From: Gammaproteobacteria bacterium
GTDB taxonomy: Bacteria > Pseudomonadota > Gammaproteobacteria > SZUA-229
Assembly (NCBI GenBank): GCA_024278435.1
Contig: JAJRTD010000223.1
Coordinates: 1-7,637, forward strand
Direction: 5' to 3'
Length of the DNA stretch: 7,637 bases
Within the stretch, counting starts at the first letter, position 1. Each line of letters starts with the position of its first letter. Made by a program: the position numbers and the translations under genes. The notes beneath the pieces were generated by a model. The model saw only the letters and a program-made list of their open reading frames with translations. It did not search any database and was not told where the DNA came from. Of this stretch, positions 1-6,504 are shown piece by piece.

Positions 1-1609
1 CCCCGAGACTGACGGTGGTTGTGATGACAGTATTGCCGGCCTGTATGCGTAAATCCTCTATGGCCTTGCGTATTCGTTCAGCCAGCTTCGTTGCCTGTTT
101 GAGTGACGTTTGCGGCAGTACAATAGCAAATTCCTCACCACCCCAGCGAACCAGTACATCTTTTTCACGGACAATCTCTCCCAGGGTGGATGACAGGGTT
201 CTTAATACGGCATCCCCTGCGGCATGACCGTGGCGGTCGTTAATGTCCTTGAATTTATCAATATCCAGCAAAATAAGGCAGAGTTTTTCCCGGTTCTGAA
301 CAGCAGTCTGCCAGATGTCTTTTGATATTTCGTCAAAGGCCAGGCGGTTATTCAGCCGGGTCAGAATATCGGTGCGCGCCAGCCTGTGTGCCTGTTGCCT
401 TTCATTTTGTGCATGGCGGATCTGTCCGGCAAGGGCAATGGACAGCAGGATCGAGTCAAAGGCGACGGCAATCTCGCCGGCATGGAAGGTCAGCGATGTA
501 AACGGAATAATATCGAGTACACTAAGCGGGGTGATCGTTGCGGCAACCAGGGTGGCAGCGGTGGCGACCATGTAATAAACCGCATCGCTATGGCCTTTTC
601 TATAACTGAGGATGGCGTAGTAAAACGTGGCCAGCGAGAACGTCATCAGGTAGAAAACACCCGCCTTGACACTGGCCATGTCCATATCCAGAGCGACAAA
701 AATGAGCTGCAGGGTACACAGGGCTGCACAGAAACCCAGGGTGTAAAAATACAGCCGCGGGAACAGTTGTTTTATACGCAAAAATGAAAGAGCGAAAAGA
801 ACCCCGGCGGTTGCATACAGGGTAATGGATAGACTGTTGACCCAGTGCTGGAACTGGCTGGCATCGGGCCACAGGTACAGGTAGCCATGACCGGTAAAGG
901 CAAGATTATTAAACAGGTACATGGCCAGATAGAATACATAGAACAGGTAGCGTTGCTGCCTTATGGAAAGATAAAGCATCAGGTTGAACAGAAGCAGGCC
1001 GCTGATAATGCCATAGAGCAGGCCGTAGCCGTAGGCGGCAGAGGTGTCGCGTTTACTGGCGTAGTCCAGGCTGGTGAAAGCGACCGGCAGGATCATCGGC
1101 TCATGGGTTTCCAGGCGCAGGTAGATTTCACTGTCGCCGGGTGAAAAGGCCTGTTCGAAAACAAAAAGACGGTGATCAACCTGGCGTGAGTCAAGTGGCC
1201 GAGCCATGCCGGTTCTGAACTCGGCAAGCAGCTGATTGTTTTTCAGCAGGTAAAAGTCGACCTTTCCCAGCCAGGGTGTTTCGACCGTCAGGCGGCGAAG
1301 CAGGGTTTTAGCGGTCGGGTTGTGTACATTGATTTTCAGCCAGATACCGTAGGGGTTGAGGCCGAAACCGGCGACCGGTTTATTGACCGGCTGAAACTTT
1401 CCCTGGCGGTCGGCCTGCATGGCCTGTTGCAGGCTGAGTGTATTGCCGGTTTCGAGAAGAAACGCGGTATAGCGCCCGGTGGTGTCATATTCCTGCCGAA
1501 TGTCCAGCGACCCTGCACCGAGCGCCCGGGCACTGAACGAGATTGTTAGCAGGCTGCATAACAGGAAAAGAAAAAAACGGCAGCCGCGCAACTTACTTGA
1601 GTATCTCAC
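1..1609 (-). CDS. 7TMR-DISM diguanylate cyclase (GGDEF), copy 1, 3' end cut by window edge
   Basis: This is an inner-membrane enzyme predicted to condense two GTP into c-di-GMP under control of a periplasmic sensor. I translated 536 residues before the window ends; by comparison with its neighbour about 45 C-terminal residues lie outside. Order of parts: signal peptide (about 1-29, ending SARA), 7TMR-DISMED2-type periplasmic domain (about 38-180), seven membrane helices (about 193-395), a short linker, and GGDEF from about 410. Catalytic GGEEF is at 490-494, the first metal-binding aspartate is in LDID (D449), and the product-inhibition site RxxD is R481-D484, so the enzyme should be active and feedback-inhibited. 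The start is GTG at 1609, preceded by GGAAG with a 6-base spacer. With this start the protein aligns to copy 2 without a gap up to the window edge. An in-frame TTG at 1630 is the alternative start. It lies 51 bp downstream of copy 2 and is probably cotranscribed with it. Confidence in family is high; the signal sensed is unknown. Confidence 0.95.
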   Translation of the reverse strand, partial: MRYSSKLRGCRFFLFLLCSLLTISFSARALGAGSLDIRQEYDTTGRYTAFLLETGNTLSLQQAMQADRQGKFQPVNKPVAGFGLNPYGIWLKINVHNPTAKTLLRRLTVETPWLGKVDFYLLKNNQLLAEFRTGMARPLDSRQVDHRLFVFEQAFSPGDSEIYLRLETHEPMILPVAFTSLDYASKRDTSAAYGYGLLYGIISGLLLFNLMLYLSIRQQRYLFYVFYLAMYLFNNLAFTGHGYLYLWPDASQFQHWVNSLSITLYATAGVLFALSFLRIKQLFPRLYFYTLGFCAALCTLQLIFVALDMDMASVKAGVFYLMTFSLATFYYAILSYRKGHSDAVYYMVATAATLVAATITPLSVLDIIPFTSLTFHAGEIAVAFDSILLSIALAGQIRHAQNERQQAHRLARTDILTRLNNRLAFDEISKDIWQTAVQNREKLCLILLDIDKFKDINDRHGHAAGDAVLRTLSSTLGEIVREKDVLVRWGGEEFAIVLPQTSLKQATKLAERIRKAIEDLRIQAGNTVITTTVSLG

Positions 1610-1615
1610 ATTCTT

Positions 1616-1620
1616 CTTCC
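1616..1620 (-). promoter_or_regulatory. Ribosome binding site GGAAG for cyclase copy 1
   Basis: On the minus strand GGAAG lies 6 bases before GTG 1609. It decides in favour of the GTG start over the in-frame TTG at 1630, where no such motif stands at the right distance. Confidence 0.6.
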
Positions 1621-1660
1621 AGCTAGACAAGGCGGCCGGCGTGCTGAAGCGGTAACCGGG

Positions 1661-3406
1661 CTATTTTTCCGGGCATTCGTTGTTCCCCCTGGTGTTGTAG
1701 ATTGCGTTCCTGCCACCCTGTTTGGCTTTGTAAAGGTTGGCATCTGCCATCGAAAACAACTCGTCAATTGTCGCTGTGCTATCTGTTTTCTGTGATACGC
1801 CGATGCTGACAGTGGTTTTTATTATTGCGCCGTCTGTTTTTATCTGCAGGTTTTCGATTTCCTTGCGGATACGTTCGGCCAGTTTGATCGCCGGTTGCAG
1901 AGAGGTCTGTGGCAGAATGATGGCAAATTCCTCACCGCCCCAGCGAACCAGAACATCCCCTTCACGAACGGTTTTTTTCAAAATAGATGACAGGGTTTTT
2001 AAAACCATATCCCCCGCATGATGTCCGTAGTTGTCATTGATTTCCTTGAAGTGGTCAATGTCCAGCATAAGAAAGCAAAGATCCTGATCGTTTTGCACGG
2101 CGTTGTTCCATATCTGGCCAGATATCTCGTCAAAGGCAAGCCGGTTACTGAGCCGGGTAAGGATGTCCGTGCGTGCCAGTTTCTGTGCCTGCAGCATTTC
2201 ATTTTGTGCGCGGCGGATCTGTTCGGCCAGTGCGATAGACAGCAGGATAGAGTCAAAAGCCACCGCGATTTCGCCGGCGTGGAAGGTTAGCGGTGTGTAG
2301 GGGATCAGGGATAATACGCTGAGCACGGTAACCGCCGCGCCAATCAGCGTGGCAAAAGTGGCTATCAGGTAATAGATGGCGTCATTATGTCCCTTGTTGA
2401 AACTGATAATGGCATAGTAAAAGGTAAATACGGAAAAGAACATGACATACAGCAGCGCGATGGCAACACTAGTTTTTTCCATGTCCAGCAGGATAAACAG
2501 CAGTTGCATGGCGCACAGGAAAATACAGAAGCGTATGGTTTTGGAATAAATCGCGGGAAAAAACGTTTTGATTTTCAGGAACGAGAGCGCGAAAAAAATG
2601 CCGGATGTGGCGTAAAGTACGACTGAGGTGCTTGCCGACCACTGTTGCCACCAGCTGGCGTCCTGCCACAGATAAAGATAGCCATGGCCGGTATAGGAAA
2701 TATCCATAAACAGGTACATGGACAGGTAAAAAACATAGAACAGGTAGCGCTGCTGGCGGATAGAAATATAGATAAGCAGGTTGAACAGCAGCAGGCCGCT
2801 GATAATGCCGTAGAGTATGCCGTAGCCGTAGCTTCTGTTACGGTCATGTTTTACAGCAGTTGCTGTATCGGAAAAGGCGATCGGTAGAACCAGTGGTTCA
2901 TGTGACTGGGCTCGCAGATAGACAGCGGTGGTGCCGGGGGCAAAGTCATGCTCAAATACAAAAAGGCGGTTATCTATTTGCCGTGAAGAAAGCGGCCGGG
3001 CATCGCCGGTTTTATAGTGGGCAACCCGCTGGTTGTGCTGGATGATGTAGATATCAATATAATTCAGCCATGCGGACTTGACTGTCAGCCGCCGTGTTAC
3101 CGCCCGCTCTGTGCTGTTTTGTACATCAAACTTCAGCCACGCGCCGTGAGATGTCAGGCCAAAACCGGGAACAGGGGTGGTTGATGCCTGGAAGCGGCCG
3201 TTGGCAAAGGCCTGCCTGGCCTGCTCTATGCTGATGCCTGCTTCGGTTTCATGCAGGTAGTAGCTGTGCTCGCCGATCGTTGAATATTCACTGCCGGCAT
3301 CCAGCGGGCCGGGGGCTTCCAGTGAGGCAAACGCTGCTGACTGCGCCCATGCCGGGGCGGTCAGCATGAGTGTCAGCAGGTACAGGAAAAAACAAATCCA
3401 TTTCAT
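1661..3406 (-). CDS. 7TMR-DISM diguanylate cyclase (GGDEF), copy 2, complete
   Basis: Predicted membrane diguanylate cyclase making c-di-GMP from GTP. From ATG 3406 it has 581 residues: signal peptide (1-21, ending AWA before QS), 7TMR-DISMED2-type periplasmic domain (about 36-180, with the GxWLKFDV strand near 88-95), seven-helix membrane module (about 193-396), linker 397-411 rich in Q, A and R, and GGDEF domain (about 411-572). GGEEF sits at 490-494, RxxD inhibitory site at R481-D484, LDID at 448-451, and SIGV at 534-537, so catalytic and feedback sites are intact. The frame extends upstream to a TTG at 3424, but that adds six residues before a textbook signal peptide; neither start has a recognisable Shine-Dalgarno. 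It is the tandem paralogue of copy 1 and is separated from the upstream cold-shock gene by a strong terminator, so it should have its own promoter. The family call is secure; the ligand is unknown. Confidence 0.96.
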   Translation of the reverse strand: MKWICFFLYLLTLMLTAPAWAQSAAFASLEAPGPLDAGSEYSTIGEHSYYLHETEAGISIEQARQAFANGRFQASTTPVPGFGLTSHGAWLKFDVQNSTERAVTRRLTVKSAWLNYIDIYIIQHNQRVAHYKTGDARPLSSRQIDNRLFVFEHDFAPGTTAVYLRAQSHEPLVLPIAFSDTATAVKHDRNRSYGYGILYGIISGLLLFNLLIYISIRQQRYLFYVFYLSMYLFMDISYTGHGYLYLWQDASWWQQWSASTSVVLYATSGIFFALSFLKIKTFFPAIYSKTIRFCIFLCAMQLLFILLDMEKTSVAIALLYVMFFSVFTFYYAIISFNKGHNDAIYYLIATFATLIGAAVTVLSVLSLIPYTPLTFHAGEIAVAFDSILLSIALAEQIRRAQNEMLQAQKLARTDILTRLSNRLAFDEISGQIWNNAVQNDQDLCFLMLDIDHFKEINDNYGHHAGDMVLKTLSSILKKTVREGDVLVRWGGEEFAIILPQTSLQPAIKLAERIRKEIENLQIKTDGAIIKTTVSIGVSQKTDSTATIDELFSMADANLYKAKQGGRNAIYNTRGNNECPEK

Positions 3407-3412
3407 AAAAAT

Positions 3413-3418
3413 ATTGTA
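3413..3418 (-). promoter_or_regulatory. Possible -10 box (TACAAT) directly before cyclase copy 2
   Basis: TACAAT on the minus strand ends 6 bases before ATG 3406, so a transcript from it would begin at or next to the start codon. No convincing -35 hexamer lies 16-18 bases upstream (GCAAAA at 17). Together with the absence of a Shine-Dalgarno this hints at a leaderless mRNA, but an AT-rich stretch can make such a box by chance. Confidence 0.25.
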
Positions 3419-3482
3419 GTTCAAAATGGCCGTTTTTTTGCGCCGGAGTGCGGGTCTGGGCGTGTATTAATAAGCCTGCTTG

Positions 3483-3514
3483 CAATAAAAAAGGGCTGGT
3501 TGATACCAGCCCTT
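3483..3514 (-). terminator. Intrinsic terminator after the cold-shock gene
   Basis: A perfect 10-bp stem (AAGGGCTGGT, 3491-3500, pairing with ACCAGCCCTT, 3505-3514) with a 4-base loop is followed on the minus strand by a T-run ending in ATTG. It lies about 20 bases past the stop codon of the cold-shock gene and should isolate it from the cyclase pair. The A-rich flank is only on the left side, so it acts in the minus direction. Confidence 0.9.
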
Positions 3515-3534
3515 CTTATCAACGCTATTGTTTA

Positions 3535-3969
3535 TCAGGCGCTGGTTACATCAACGGCCTGCAGTCCTTTTTCACCTTCGGTTACCGAAAAGATAACCGC
3601 CTGGCCTTCACCCAGTGAGCGGTGTCCCTTGCCCTGGATTGAACGGAAGTGAACAAAGACATCCTCGCCGTTCTCACGGGTAATAAAGCCAAAGCCTTTG
3701 GCTGCATTAAACCACTTAACGGTGCCACGTTCCTGGCCGCTTTGTATATCGACACGATGGCTGGCCGATGTTGAAGCCGCTGCTTTAATTGACAGCAGTG
3801 CGGCAATCAGAATGCTGATAAAAGAGATGAACCAGAGTTTCGCGTAACCGGCAGTAAATAACATGGCAAAGCTTTCGCTGAAACCGGTGGCGGTGTGAGC
3901 CTGAATACTGATTACTGAGGCTACAACAGACGTTATAAGACTTATTATTAGTATTTTTATAAATGACAT
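3535..3969 (-). CDS. Membrane-anchored cold-shock-domain protein
   Basis: A 144-residue protein with two hydrophobic helices (about 4-22 and 45-62) joined by a short loop, a linker, and a complete cold-shock domain at about 81-143. The nucleic-acid binding motifs are present: KGFGFI at 91-96 (RNP1) and VFVHF at 104-108 (RNP2), preceded by GTVKWFN. Positive residues near the N-terminus and after helix 2 place both ends in the cytoplasm, so the domain would bind single-stranded RNA or DNA at the inner face of the membrane. Classical Csp proteins are about 70 residues and soluble, so the N-terminal half is an addition. ATG 3969 follows GGAG with an 8-base spacer. The gene stands alone: own promoter, own terminator. 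The domain call is firm; the role (membrane-localised RNA chaperone) is inference. Confidence 0.9.
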   Translation of the reverse strand: MSFIKILIISLITSVVASVISIQAHTATGFSESFAMLFTAGYAKLWFISFISILIAALLSIKAAASTSASHRVDIQSGQERGTVKWFNAAKGFGFITRENGEDVFVHFRSIQGKGHRSLGEGQAVIFSVTEGEKGLQAVDVTSA

Positions 3970-3977
3970 TTAGAATA

Positions 3978-3981
3978 CTCC
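3978..3981 (-). promoter_or_regulatory. Ribosome binding site GGAG of the cold-shock gene
   Basis: GGAG on the minus strand, 8 bases before ATG 3969. It fixes the start so that the N-terminal hydrophobic helices are part of the protein and not a misread leader. Confidence 0.7.
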
Positions 3982-4018
3982 GAATGAAAATAGTTGTAAA
4001 AAACGGAAAGAGTTATTG

Positions 4019-4047
4019 GTTCATCTATAGGAAATGAAGAGATGAAC
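4019..4047 (-). repeat. 8-bp inverted repeat at the start of the cold-shock gene's leader
   Basis: GTTCATCT (4019-4026) and AGATGAAC (4040-4047) are exact inverse complements with a 13-base loop. Counting from the TATAAT box at 4054-4059, transcription should begin near 4047, which would put this stem at the very 5' end of the mRNA. It could protect the transcript, act as a temperature-responsive leader, or be an operator overlapping the start site. Which of these applies cannot be told from sequence. Confidence 0.5.
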
Positions 4048-4053
4048 GCCTGT

Positions 4054-4082
4054 ATTATAACCGAGCTTATATGTGGCGTGTA
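4054..4082 (-). promoter_or_regulatory. Promoter of the cold-shock gene
   Basis: A perfect TATAAT lies at 4059-4054 on the minus strand. The best -35 at 17-bp spacing is TACACG (4082-4077), which matches the consensus at only three of six positions, so an activator or the -10 may carry most of the strength. Start near 4047 gives a leader of about 78 bases, long for an ordinary gene but usual for cold-shock genes. Confidence 0.5.
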
Positions 4083-4112
4083 GGTCTTAACCGTTGTTTT
4101 TTCAGGAAATAT

Positions 4113-4132
4113 GCTGAAATCCGGCATTCAGC
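4113..4132 (-). terminator. Weak hairpin after ycgL, possible terminator
   Basis: GCTGAA (4113-4118) and TTCAGC (4127-4132) form a 6-bp stem with an 8-base loop, followed on the minus strand by ATATTTCC and no real T-run. It lies 64 bases past the ycgL stop. The rest of the ycgL to cold-shock interval (3970-4195) holds only this and the promoter described separately. Confidence 0.25.
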
Positions 4133-4195
4133 CACAGTGCCTGCAAGGTTAATGTGAGCCTGTTATCGATCGGCTGTTTGGTTGGCGCTTGATGA

Positions 4196-4471
4196 TTAAT
4201 TTTTGCTGGCAGCAATACGTGCCATGATTTCTTCTATGGATTCATCACCTGGCAGCTGGATATGAAAACCATGCTGCTTCAGGTTGTCCAGAACCGTTTG
4301 AATATCTTCCCGGGCAAGTTTTGTGTCAGGTGTTAATTCCAGTTCCATGGAAAACTCGACTATGCCTAGGGTGTTGAAAATTTCTTTCGGCACATTATCA
4401 AACACGTCCTCTTCGGCCAGGTAGATATACATGTCGGGTTTAAGAGTGCAGCGGTAGATAAAGCATTGCAT
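4196..4471 (-). CDS. ycgL: YcgL domain-containing protein
   Basis: A 91-residue soluble protein matching the YcgL family from memory of the E. coli protein: an opening xCFIYRC strand (2-8), YIYL near 15-18, F-DNVP-E at 24-30, then the later pattern of LTPDTKLAREDI (46-57), a helix, and HGFHIQLP (67-74). The family is small, conserved in Gammaproteobacteria and without an established biochemical function. ATG 4471 opens immediately before the conserved strand as in relatives, although no good Shine-Dalgarno precedes it (GGGC about 11 bases upstream). It begins 15 bp after the hemL stop and probably depends on hemL transcription. In enterobacteria and pseudomonads I recall ycgL near ycgN or rnd, so the hemL partnership here is different. 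Confidence 0.9.
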   Translation of the reverse strand: MQCFIYRCTLKPDMYIYLAEEDVFDNVPKEIFNTLGIVEFSMELELTPDTKLAREDIQTVLDNLKQHGFHIQLPGDESIEEIMARIAASKN

Positions 4472-4486
4472 ACAGGTAGCCCGTTG

Positions 4487-5755
4487 TTACAAGGTTTTTA
4501 AAACGCCGGCGGCAGCATCAATGGTTTTCTGCAAATCCTCTTCAGTATGCGCGGCAGAAACAAAACCGGCTTCATAGGCGGATGGCGCCAGGTAAATGCC
4601 GGCGTCGAGCATGCCGTGGAAGAAAGCCTTGAACTGTTCAAGATTGCACTGTGTGGCCTGCGCAAAGCTGTTGACCGGTTGCTCACTGAAGAACAGGCCG
4701 AACATGGCGCCAACGCGGTTACAGGTCATGGCAACACCGGCGGCATTTGCTGCATCGAGAATGCCATCGGTCAGCATAACCACTTTCCGGCTGAGTTCAT
4801 CGTAAAAACCGGGTTGTGCAATCAGTTCCAGGGTTTTTAAACCGGCGGTCATGGCGATCGGGTTGCCGGATAATGTGCCCGCCTGGTAGACCGGCCCCAG
4901 TGGTGCGATATATTCCATGATTTCGCGTTTGCCGCCAAAGGCGCCGACCGGCATACCGCCGCCGATGACCTTGCCCAGTGTGGTCAGATCCGGGGTAATG
5001 CCGTAGTGCCCCTGTGCGCCACCCAGGGCAACGCGAAAACCGGTCATGACTTCATCAAAAATCAGGACAATGCCGTGTTTGGTGCAGGTCTCGCGTACGC
5101 CCTCAAGAAAGCCGTCAACGGGAGGGATGCAGTTCATATTACCAGCCACCGGTTCGATAATGACACAGGCTGCCTGATCGCCGATATCTTCCATGGCGCT
5201 GTTAAACGCATCGAGGTCGTTATAGGGCAGGGTGACGGTCAGTTCCGCCAGTGCCGCGGGTACACCGGGTGAGCTGGGCTGCCCCAGAGTCAGCGCGCCG
5301 GAGCCGGCTTTTACCAGTAATGAGTCGGCGTGACCGTGATAACAGCCTTCGAACTTGATCAGTTTGTCCCGCCCGGTAAAGCCGCGTGCCAGGCGGATGG
5401 CGCTCATGGTGGCCTCGGTGCCGGAGCTCACCATGCGTACCATGTCCATCGATGGCACCAGTTCACAGACCTTGTCGGCCATCACGGTTTCGAGGACCGT
5501 TGGTGCGCCGAAACTCAGGCCGTTATCAGCGGCAGCTTTTACGGCAGAAATAACTTCGGGGTGAGCATGGCCCAGGATCATCGGTCCCCATGAGCCGACA
5601 TAATCAATATATTGTTTACCATCTTCGCCAAAAATGCAGGCACCTGCCGCACGCTTGATAAAGACCGGGTCGCCACCGACGCCGGCAAAGGCACGAACGG
5701 GTGAGTTGACGCCGCCGGGGATATGATTTTGCGCGGCCGAAAATTGAACAGACAT
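4487..5755 (-). CDS. hemL: Glutamate-1-semialdehyde 2,1-aminomutase
   Basis: Cytoplasmic PLP/PMP enzyme that moves the amino group of glutamate-1-semialdehyde to give 5-aminolevulinate, the last step of the C5 route into haem and other tetrapyrroles. The 422 residues span the usual family length (about 426 in E. coli). Visible landmarks: [12 protein letters not shown] at 12-23, YVGSWGP at 52-58, phosphate-binding SGTEAT at 111-116, CYHGH at 138-142, FDEVMTGFR at 233-241 with D234 for the pyridine nitrogen, and the PLP lysine K262 in [16 protein letters not shown] follows near 293-299. It is intact. ATG 5755 is preceded by AGGTGG with a 4-base spacer and starts where relatives start. Downstream ycgL is 15 bp away; the upstream neighbour is divergent. 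Function is certain at family level. Confidence 0.98.
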   Translation of the reverse strand: MSVQFSAAQNHIPGGVNSPVRAFAGVGGDPVFIKRAAGACIFGEDGKQYIDYVGSWGPMILGHAHPEVISAVKAAADNGLSFGAPTVLETVMADKVCELVPSMDMVRMVSSGTEATMSAIRLARGFTGRDKLIKFEGCYHGHADSLLVKAGSGALTLGQPSSPGVPAALAELTVTLPYNDLDAFNSAMEDIGDQAACVIIEPVAGNMNCIPPVDGFLEGVRETCTKHGIVLIFDEVMTGFRVALGGAQGHYGITPDLTTLGKVIGGGMPVGAFGGKREIMEYIAPLGPVYQAGTLSGNPIAMTAGLKTLELIAQPGFYDELSRKVVMLTDGILDAANAAGVAMTCNRVGAMFGLFFSEQPVNSFAQATQCNLEQFKAFFHGMLDAGIYLAPSAYEAGFVSAAHTEEDLQKTIDAAAGVLKTL

Positions 5756-5759
5756 GATT

Positions 5760-5765
5760 CCACCT
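5760..5765 (-). promoter_or_regulatory. Ribosome binding site AGGTGG of hemL
   Basis: AGGTGG on the minus strand, 4 bases before ATG 5755, a strong match that confirms the hemL start. Confidence 0.75.
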
Positions 5766-5794
5766 GGTTTGTTACTAATAATTATCTGGGGGCG

Positions 5795-5800
5795 ATTTTA
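5795..5800 (-). promoter_or_regulatory. Possible -10 box (TAAAAT) of hemL
   Basis: TAAAAT on the minus strand, 39 bases before hemL ATG, would give a leader of about 33 bases. The sequence at -35 spacing (CTGCGG) is not a good match, so this is only a candidate. Confidence 0.3.
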
Positions 5801-5837
5801 CCTTAATTAAAAAACTCCCGCAGGCTATGTTAGCGTG

Positions 5838-5863
5838 TTGATTTGTCAGGTAAAAATGGTATG
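5838..5863 (+). promoter_or_regulatory. Candidate promoter of the DUF4136 lipoprotein gene
   Basis: In the divergent interval, the plus strand has overlapping -35-like hexamers TTGATT and TTGTCA (the latter five of six against TTGACA), with TATGGT or TTTTAT at about 16-bp spacing from one or the other. A second AT-rich box, TATAAA near 5885-5890, lies closer to the gene without a -35. Which is used cannot be decided by eye; positions are approximate. Confidence 0.3.
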
Positions 5864-5898
5864 GTTTTATGCCGGGTACGGGATTATAAAAATTATTG

Positions 5899-5936
5899 CT
5901 AAAGCGGGTGTGTGAAATGAAAAGTCTAAAGCGGGT
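5899..5936 (+). repeat. 11-bp direct repeat spanning the start of the lipoprotein gene
   Basis: CTAAAGCGGGT occurs at 5899-5909 and exactly again at 5926-5936, a 27-base period. The first copy lies in the leader where the ribosome binding site is expected; the second is inside the gene and encodes LKRV. Each copy is followed by an ATG at the same offset (5917 and 5944), so it looks like the remnant of a small duplication around the start. Confidence 0.6.
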
Positions 5937-6504
5937 TATCTGGATGGTTTTCCTTGTTGCCGGCATACAGGCTTGTTCCGGGGTACAGGTCAGCCAGGAT
6001 TACCAGCAGGGATATAATTTTTCGGGACTGAAAACATTTGCCTGGAACCCGAATGAAAAAAACGGTTACGGCATAGAAAACAATGATCTTGTCGATAAAC
6101 GTATCCGCTCCGCAATAGAAAATAAGCTGCTGGAAAAATCATACCGGCTGGTTGACAGCTATACGCCTGATTTTTTTATCAGTTATTATGTCACCGTTGA
6201 GCAGAAAGTCAGTAACAGCGGGGGCAGCGGCGGCATTTCCATTGGCCGTTCTTCCAGCCGGGGGCGTTACGGCAGTATTGGTATGAGTACCGGTTCAGCG
6301 GCGCGCAGTTATGAACAGGGGACATTGTTGATTGATGTGACCATACCGTTAGAAGACCAGCTGGTGTGGCGTGGCATTGGTACGCAGTCTGTTTCCGTGC
6401 AGGCAGGCCCCGACGAGTCTGCAGCAAGAATTAACGAGGTAGTCGGAAAAATACTGGCGCAGTTCCCGCCGAAACAGGCAGTGACCGTTGTGCGGTCAGA
6501 ATGA
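5917..6504 (+). CDS. DUF4136-type lipoprotein
   Basis: A 195-residue secreted lipoprotein. Residues 1-19 form a signal peptide with KSLKR and a hydrophobic core; Cys20 in IQAC is the likely lipidated residue. The mature part follows the DUF4136 pattern: DYQQGYNFSGLKTFAW at 28-43, a helix NDLVDKRIRSAIENKL at 56-71, then YTPDFFISYYV at 82-92 and the closing strands with LIDV and VWRG near 138-153, and a final helix. A glycine/serine/arginine-rich insert (about 99-130) interrupts the domain and is likely a flexible loop. The function of the family is unknown. The same frame opens at TTG 5896, seven codons earlier, but ATG 5917 gives the standard lipoprotein signal. It is divergent from hemL and its last 9 bases overlap the convergent HupE-like gene, so no terminator can stand between them. 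Confidence 0.85.
   Translation: MKSLKRVIWMVFLVAGIQACSGVQVSQDYQQGYNFSGLKTFAWNPNEKNGYGIENNDLVDKRIRSAIENKLLEKSYRLVDSYTPDFFISYYVTVEQKVSNSGGSGGISIGRSSSRGRYGSIGMSTGSAARSYEQGTLLIDVTIPLEDQLVWRGIGTQSVSVQAGPDESAARINEVVGKILAQFPPKQAVTVVRSE

Noticed and set aside
386..1144. Plus-strand open frames of 100-130 codons opposite cyclase copy 1
   Set aside because: They lie antisense to a clearly conserved gene, similar frames recur opposite copy 2, and their products show no recognisable domain. They are shadows of a GC-biased coding strand.
1..1609. Copy 1 of the cyclase as a truncated pseudogene, because it has no stop codon in the window
   Set aside because: The frame is open for all 536 codons to the first base and all motifs up to the edge are intact; the missing end is simply outside the window.
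3406..3424. TTG 3424 as start of cyclase copy 2
   Set aside because: It adds six residues before an already complete signal peptide, has no ribosome binding site, and breaks the gap-free alignment of starts with copy 1.
4160..4180. ATCGAT/CGATCG palindromes as an operator
   Set aside because: Short self-complementary hexamers are common by chance; there is no second copy and no promoter beside them.
5811..5835. GC-rich stretch followed by a T-run on the minus strand as a terminator
   Set aside because: No stem of more than three or four pairs can be formed, and no minus-strand gene ends just upstream of it.
5896..5916. TTG 5896 as start of the lipoprotein
   Set aside because: ATG 5917 gives a standard charged N-terminus, hydrophobic core and lipidation cysteine at residue 20; the seven extra residues contain the first copy of a repeat that belongs to the leader.
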